Positions 8,265 through 11,076 of a stretch of DNA of 11,076 nt are shown one piece after another; within the stretch, counting starts at the first letter, position 1; each line of letters opens with the position of its first letter. Made by a program: the position numbers and the translations under genes. Under the pieces are notes generated by a model that ran no database searches, was not told the DNA's origin, and saw only the letters and a list, made by a program, of their open reading frames with translations. The stretch is from Acidimicrobiia bacterium. GTDB taxonomy: Bacteria > Actinomycetota > Acidimicrobiia > Acidimicrobiales > Iamiaceae. The stretch is from the NCBI GenBank assembly GCA_019247975.1, contig JAFBAD010000183.1, positions 1-11,076 on the forward strand, in the 5' to 3' direction.

Positions 8265-8600
8265 ATGCTGTCCGACGAGAAGCTGGCCCAGCTGCGCGGC
8301 GCGCTCGAGGAGGAGCGCTCGCAACTGCAGCAGCAACTCGCAGCGCTCGGCGGGTCCTCCGAAGGGGGGCCCGAGTTCGACGAGAACTTCGCCGACTCCG
8401 CGCAGGTGGCCGCCGAGCAGGGCGAGAACCGCTCCCTCGCGGCGTCGCTGCAGGAGCAGCTCGAGGAGGTCGACCACGCCCTGGCGAAGTTCACGGACGG
8501 GTCCTACGGCCTCTGCGAGGTGTCGGGTGAGCCGATCCCGGAGGCCCGGCTCGAGGCGATGCCGGCGACCCGCGTCCGGGTCGAGCACGCGCAGTCCTGA
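8265..8600 (+). CDS. DksA/TraR-like protein with degenerate zinc finger
   Basis: 111 residues. The N-terminal half is a predicted coiled coil: charged and Gln-rich helices at about 2-28 and 53-76 (LRGALEEERSQLQQQLAAL and LQEQLEEVDHAL). An acidic turn, FDENFADSAQ, lies at 38-47. This is the hairpin layout of DksA/TraR proteins, some of which reach into the RNA polymerase secondary channel. The C-terminal part GSYGLCEVSGEPIPEARLEAMP (79-100) follows the family zinc-finger pattern. Of the four cysteine positions only Cys84 remains; the second is Ser87, the third Arg105 and the fourth His108. A classical C4 zinc site is therefore absent. The ATG at 8265 is fixed by the promoter box six bases upstream. 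A regulatory role is plausible by family; RNA polymerase binding is unproven. The stop overlaps the likely start of the HD gene. Confidence 0.88.
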   Translation: MLSDEKLAQLRGALEEERSQLQQQLAALGGSSEGGPEFDENFADSAQVAAEQGENRSLAASLQEQLEEVDHALAKFTDGSYGLCEVSGEPIPEARLEAMPATRVRVEHAQS

Positions 8601-9124
8601 GCGCCACCCACCTCGTCAAGCGGTTCTTCGGGTCGCTGCGGCCCGGTGGGCCGGCGGCGGCCGACCAGGCGTGGGCCGAGCAGCAGCTGCTCGACGGTGA
8701 GCGCGAGCTCTGGCGGGCGATGCCGTCGGCCGACCGCCGCCACGCGGTCGGGGTGGCCCGCCGGGTCGACGCCGCGCTCCCGGCTGACCACGGCGGAGCG
8801 GACCGCCGGCCGGTGCTGGCCGCCGCGCTGCTGCACGACGTGGGCAAGACCGTGTCGGGCCTCAGCACCTACGGCCGGGTGATCGCCACCGTGTCGGCCG
8901 GCGTCGCCGGCCGCGACCAGGCCGAGGCGTGGTCCGAGACCCGGGGCTTCACCCGCCGGGTCGGCCTGTACCTGCGCCACCCCGAGCTCGGCGGCGACCA
9001 GCTCGAGCTGGCCGGCAGCGACCCGTTGACCGTCGCCTGGGCCCGTGAGCACCACCTCCCGGCCGACCGCTGGACCGTTCCTGCCGACCTCGGCGAGATC
9101 CTCAAGGCTGCCGACGACGACTGA
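8597..9124 (+). CDS. HD-domain protein, probable metal-dependent phosphohydrolase
   Basis: 175 residues if translation begins at CTG 8597; the first conventional start in frame is ATG 8720 (134 residues). His49 (DRRHAVGVARRV), His80-Asp81 (LLHDVGK), His128 (YLRHPELGG), His152 and a C-terminal Asp (AADDD) fit an HD metal site, seen in enzymes that cleave nucleotides or phosphodiesters. The reading frame is open back to the TGA at 8528-8530 and contains no ATG, GTG or TTG before 8720. Starting at ATG 8720 puts His49 only eight residues from the N-terminus. It also drops a sequence that looks like protein (FFGSLRPGGP, then AWAEQQLLDGERELWRAMP). CTG 8597 overlaps the previous stop as CTGA, the form used elsewhere in this window as GTGA. 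The start is therefore uncertain but of interest. The substrate is unknown. Confidence 0.82.
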   Translation: MSATHLVKRFFGSLRPGGPAAADQAWAEQQLLDGERELWRAMPSADRRHAVGVARRVDAALPADHGGADRRPVLAAALLHDVGKTVSGLSTYGRVIATVSAGVAGRDQAEAWSETRGFTRRVGLYLRHPELGGDQLELAGSDPLTVAWAREHHLPADRWTVPADLGEILKAADDD

Positions 9125-9129
9125 AGGGG

Positions 9130-9181
9130 CGTTTTGCCACCTGGATCTCTCCACCGGTGGAGAGATCCAGGCGGCAGAACG
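9130..9181. terminator. Long bidirectional hairpin with a perfect 30-bp palindrome between convergent genes
   Basis: Bases 9141-9170 form a perfect palindrome: CTGGATCTCTCCAC, the centre CCGG region, and its mirror ending in GAGATCCAG. The symmetry extends outward. 9131-9140 (GTTTTGCCAC) faces 9171-9180 (GCGGCAGAAC) with one G-U pair and one A-C mismatch, and 9130 pairs with 9181. It starts six bases after the HD stop and ends nine bases before the stop of the convergent ABC gene. There is no T-run on either strand. This position suits a two-way terminator for both operons. Confidence 0.75.
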
Positions 9182-9189
9182 GCGGTGGG

Positions 9190-9828
9190 TCAGGCGACGA
9201 CCCGACCGTCGTGGAGGAGGACGACCCGGTCCATGCTGCTCAGCAGCTCACGGTCGTGGGTGGCGACGAGCACGGCGCCGCCCTGCTGGCAGACCATGCG
9301 CATCTCGCCGAGCAGGGCCCGGGCCCAGCCCGCGTTCTGGTGGGCGGTGGGCTCGTCGGCGACGAGCATGACCGGGCGGGCGACGAGGGCCCGGGCGATC
9401 GCGGTGCGCTGCTGCTCACCCAGCGACGTGCCGGTCGAGGGCCGGTGGGCCAGCTCGGTGAGGCCGAGCCGGTCGAGCACGTCGTCGACGTCGGCCGGCT
9501 CGCGGGTCGACGGGAACCGCAACGGCAGCGAGGCGTTCTCGCGGACGGTCAGCTCCTCGACCAGCCCGAGGGCCTGGGGGACGATCGCCAGCTCCTCCCA
9601 GCGGTCCGCTCGGCCCTCCACCTCCGAGCCCCAGCGCACCTCGCCCTCGTCGGGCTCCTCCCACCCGCACACCAGGTTGAGCAGCGTCGTCTTGCCCGAG
9701 CCCGACGGCCCGACCAGCCCGACCAGCTCACCCTCGGCCACCGTGACCGAGGCCGCTTCCAGCGCGTGGACCGTCTCGGAGCCCCGCCGGTACCGCTTCG
9801 ACACCGCGGCCAGCTCGACCACCGTCAC
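9190..9828 (-). CDS. ABC transporter ATP-binding protein with atypical signature (MacB/LolD type)
   Basis: 212 residues, a bare ATPase domain of the FtsX-linked class. Walker A is GPSGSGKT at 40-47, the Q-loop glutamine is Gln85 (VPQALGL), Walker B is VMLVADEP at 153-160, and the switch histidine is His191 (VATHD). The signature reads TSLGEQQ (134-140) where LSGGQ is usual. The D-loop after DEPTA reads HQN instead of the usual xLD. Walker A and B are intact, so it should bind ATP, but the composite site made by its signature may be weak. It starts at GTG 9828-9826, overlapping the stop of the upstream ATPase gene as GTGA, so the two are coupled. With the other ATPase and the FtsX-like permease it probably forms an exporter or an envelope-remodelling ABC complex. 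The substrate is not evident. Confidence 0.93.
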   Translation of the reverse strand: MTVVELAAVSKRYRRGSETVHALEAASVTVAEGELVGLVGPSGSGKTTLLNLVCGWEEPDEGEVRWGSEVEGRADRWEELAIVPQALGLVEELTVRENASLPLRFPSTREPADVDDVLDRLGLTELAHRPSTGTSLGEQQRTAIARALVARPVMLVADEPTAHQNAGWARALLGEMRMVCQQGGAVLVATHDRELLSSMDRVVLLHDGRVVA

Positions 9829-10538
9829 CGCGGCGACGCTCCCGCCTTCGACTTCCCGTGGTCGAGCGCAACCACCCGGTCGGCCCGCTCCTGGGCCTGC
9901 GGATCGTGCGTCGCGAACACCACGCAGGTGCCGCGCTCGGCCAGACGGCCGACCGAGTCGAGCAGCCGCGCCCCGGCCTCGTGGTCGAGCTCCGCCGTGG
10001 GCTCGTCGGCCAGCAGCACCGGCGGCCGGTTGATGGCGGCCATGGCGAAGGCCAGGCGTTGCTGCTCACCGCCCGAGAGCTGCGCGGGCCGGTGGTCGCG
10101 CCGGTCGGCCAGGCCGAGCGCCTCGAGCAGGCCGTCGGCCTCGGCGGCGTCGTAGGGACCCCGCAGCCGGGCTGCGACCCGCAGGTGCTCGGTGACGTCG
10201 AGGTAGGTGAAGAGGTTGGCGGCCGGCCGCTGGAACACGAACCCGATGTGGCGACGGCGGACGCGCCGGCGGCCCCGCGGGCTCATGCGGGAGATGACCC
10301 GGCCCGCGACGACGACCGAACCCGACGTCGGGCGGTCGTGGCCGGCGAGCACCCGGAGGAAGGATGACTTGCCGCTGCCGGTCGGCCCGACGAGCGCGTG
10401 CACCGCGCCCGGCCCGAACGATGCGCTCACCGAGGTGAGCGCATCCACCCGACCCGACACGGACGCGAACGAGATCGTCACGTCGTCGGCCCAGACGACG
10501 GGCTCGTCCTCGACCGGCGGGCCCTCAGACCTCGGCAC
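9825..10538 (-). CDS. ABC transporter ATP-binding protein, canonical (MacB/LolD type)
   Basis: 237 residues from GTG 10538. Walker A is GPTGSGKS at 51-58, the Q-loop glutamine is Gln103 (VFQRPAANLF), the signature is LSGGEQQ at 154-160, Walker B is VLLADEP at 174-180, the D-loop is AELD, and the switch histidine is His211 (ATHD). All catalytic elements are standard. The frame extends upstream to 10604. GTG 10538 is chosen because GGAGG lies six bases before it and because the longer version would run 80 bases into the permease gene with Arg-rich, non-ABC sequence. The start overlaps the permease end by 14 bases, and the end overlaps the second ATPase by four. It likely powers the adjacent FtsX-like permease. 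An Arg-rich stretch (RGRRRVRRRH, 88-97) sits just before the Q-loop; its meaning is unclear. Confidence 0.94.
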   Translation of the reverse strand: MPRSEGPPVEDEPVVWADDVTISFASVSGRVDALTSVSASFGPGAVHALVGPTGSGKSSFLRVLAGHDRPTSGSVVVAGRVISRMSPRGRRRVRRRHIGFVFQRPAANLFTYLDVTEHLRVAARLRGPYDAAEADGLLEALGLADRRDHRPAQLSGGEQQRLAFAMAAINRPPVLLADEPTAELDHEAGARLLDSVGRLAERGTCVVFATHDPQAQERADRVVALDHGKSKAGASPR

Positions 10539-11076
10539 GGAGCACCTCCGCGACGTTGCCGCGGTCGGCCGACATCTGGGCCACCCGCCCACCGAACCAC
10601 GCAACCACGAGGCTCGCCACCACCACGCCGAGCAACAGGTTGGACGGGAACCGCAGCAGCGGCGCGGGGAGGATCGTCGGCACCGGGTCGACGTCCAGGT
10701 ACACGAGCCCGGCGGCGACGCAGGCGAGCGCCGCGCCGAGCACGGTGCCGCCGACGAGCACCACGCCGACCTCGGCCACGATCGACCGCCGGTGCGCGCG
10801 CCGCGTCAGACCCATGCGGCGCAGGAACGCGTACGACACGCGACGCGAGCGCTGCCGTGTGTCGAGGTAGAGCAGCAGGCCGCCGATGGTGATGAGCGCG
10901 ACGAGCACACCGAGCGACTGCATGAAGCCGAAGGTCCAGGCGACGGTCAGGAACGACGTCTGGTCGAGCACCCCTTCGGTCGTGGTGAGGAAGCGGATCT
11001 GGTTGCCGGCCCGCGTGAACTGGTCGGCCACGCCGTCGGATCGTCCGTCCAGCCAGACCTGCTGCACGGGCCGGTT
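10525..11076 (-). CDS. FtsX-like ABC permease, C-terminal part (partial, 5' end outside window)
   Basis: 183 residues are visible; the frame is open to the right edge, so the start lies beyond it. A GTG at 11067 is in frame but is internal to the open frame and is not proposed as the start. A short extracytoplasmic-looking segment (about 1-42) is followed by three hydrophobic helices at about 45-70, 101-125 and 145-165. Between the first two is a basic loop (DTRQRSRRVSYAFLRRMGLTRR), and the protein ends in NVAEVLRAEV. This is the FtsX/MacB permease C-terminal domain, in which the loop RRxxyaflRrMGl contacts the ATPase and the last residues often read xxxLRxE. It is the first visible gene of the leftward operon with two ATPases. 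The substrate is unknown: lipoprotein, peptide and antibiotic exporters, and cell-division regulators, all share this fold. Confidence 0.86.
   Translation of the reverse strand, partial: NRPVQQVWLDGRSDGVADQFTRAGNQIRFLTTTEGVLDQTSFLTVAWTFGFMQSLGVLVALITIGGLLLYLDTRQRSRRVSYAFLRRMGLTRRAHRRSIVAEVGVVLVGGTVLGAALACVAAGLVYLDVDPVPTILPAPLLRFPSNLLLGVVVASLVVAWFGGRVAQMSADRGNVAEVLRAEV
10545..10549 (-). promoter_or_regulatory. Ribosome binding site GGAGG that fixes the start of the canonical ABC ATPase
   Basis: On the minus strand GGAGG (10549 to 10545) is followed by six bases (TGCTCC) and GTG 10538. It lies inside the last codons of the permease gene. This is the clearest Shine-Dalgarno sequence in the window and decides between GTG 10538 and the in-frame start at 10604. 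Confidence 0.72.

Noticed and set aside
9141..9170. Terminal inverted repeat of an insertion sequence
   Set aside because: It is one contiguous palindrome between convergent genes, with no transposase and no target duplication visible.
9157..10155. Plus-strand frame opposite the ABC ATPases
   Set aside because: Both minus-strand ATPases have complete Walker, Q-loop and switch motifs; the plus-strand translation has none.

Overview
The window is GC-rich throughout, uses GTG, TTG and ATG starts, and has -10-like TANNNT boxes 6 to 8 bases before several start codons. These are habits of high-GC Actinomycetota. The core order CTP synthase, NUDIX ADP-ribose pyrophosphatase, XerD recombinase matches the Mycobacterium order Rv1699-Rv1700-Rv1701. 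I infer an actinobacterium outside the mycobacteria, possibly of the Acidimicrobiia type. The class-level guess is not proven by anything in the sequence.

Left third (1-4980, + strand): an envelope or glycan-type block. It opens with the last 53 residues of a membrane protein whose tail resembles the tail of the large protein two genes downstream. A PAPS-type sulfotransferase follows, coupled by a GTGA overlap. Next is a protein of about 986 residues that joins a family 2 glycosyltransferase, a degenerate alkaline-phosphatase-like domain and a polytopic membrane domain. Last is a short MraY/WecA-like membrane phosphoglycosyl transferase. A 7-bp hairpin with a UCCG tetraloop closes the block.

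Middle (4981-8194, + strand): housekeeping genes. pyrG appears to be leaderless from its own promoter, followed by the NUDIX hydrolase with no intergenic bases, then xerD. A 51-base two-tier stem-loop covers the NUDIX stop codon and both possible xerD start codons.

Right-centre (8195-9189, + strand): a DksA/TraR-like protein of 111 residues with a mostly lost zinc site, transcribed from its own TANNNT promoter. An HD-domain protein follows, and the only start that keeps its likely N-terminus is a CTG overlapping the previous stop codon. A perfect 30-bp palindrome inside a 52-base hairpin separates this unit from the convergent genes beyond.

Right end (9190-11076, - strand): an ABC exporter operon read leftwards. 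It has the C-terminal part of an FtsX-like permease, cut by the window edge, then a canonical ABC ATPase with a strong ribosome binding site, then a second ATPase with atypical signature and D-loop. All are joined by short overlaps.

No tRNA, rRNA, CRISPR array, transposase or insertion sequence is visible. No gene-free stretch exceeds 300 bases; the longest are about 70 bases and hold the promoters and hairpins listed.
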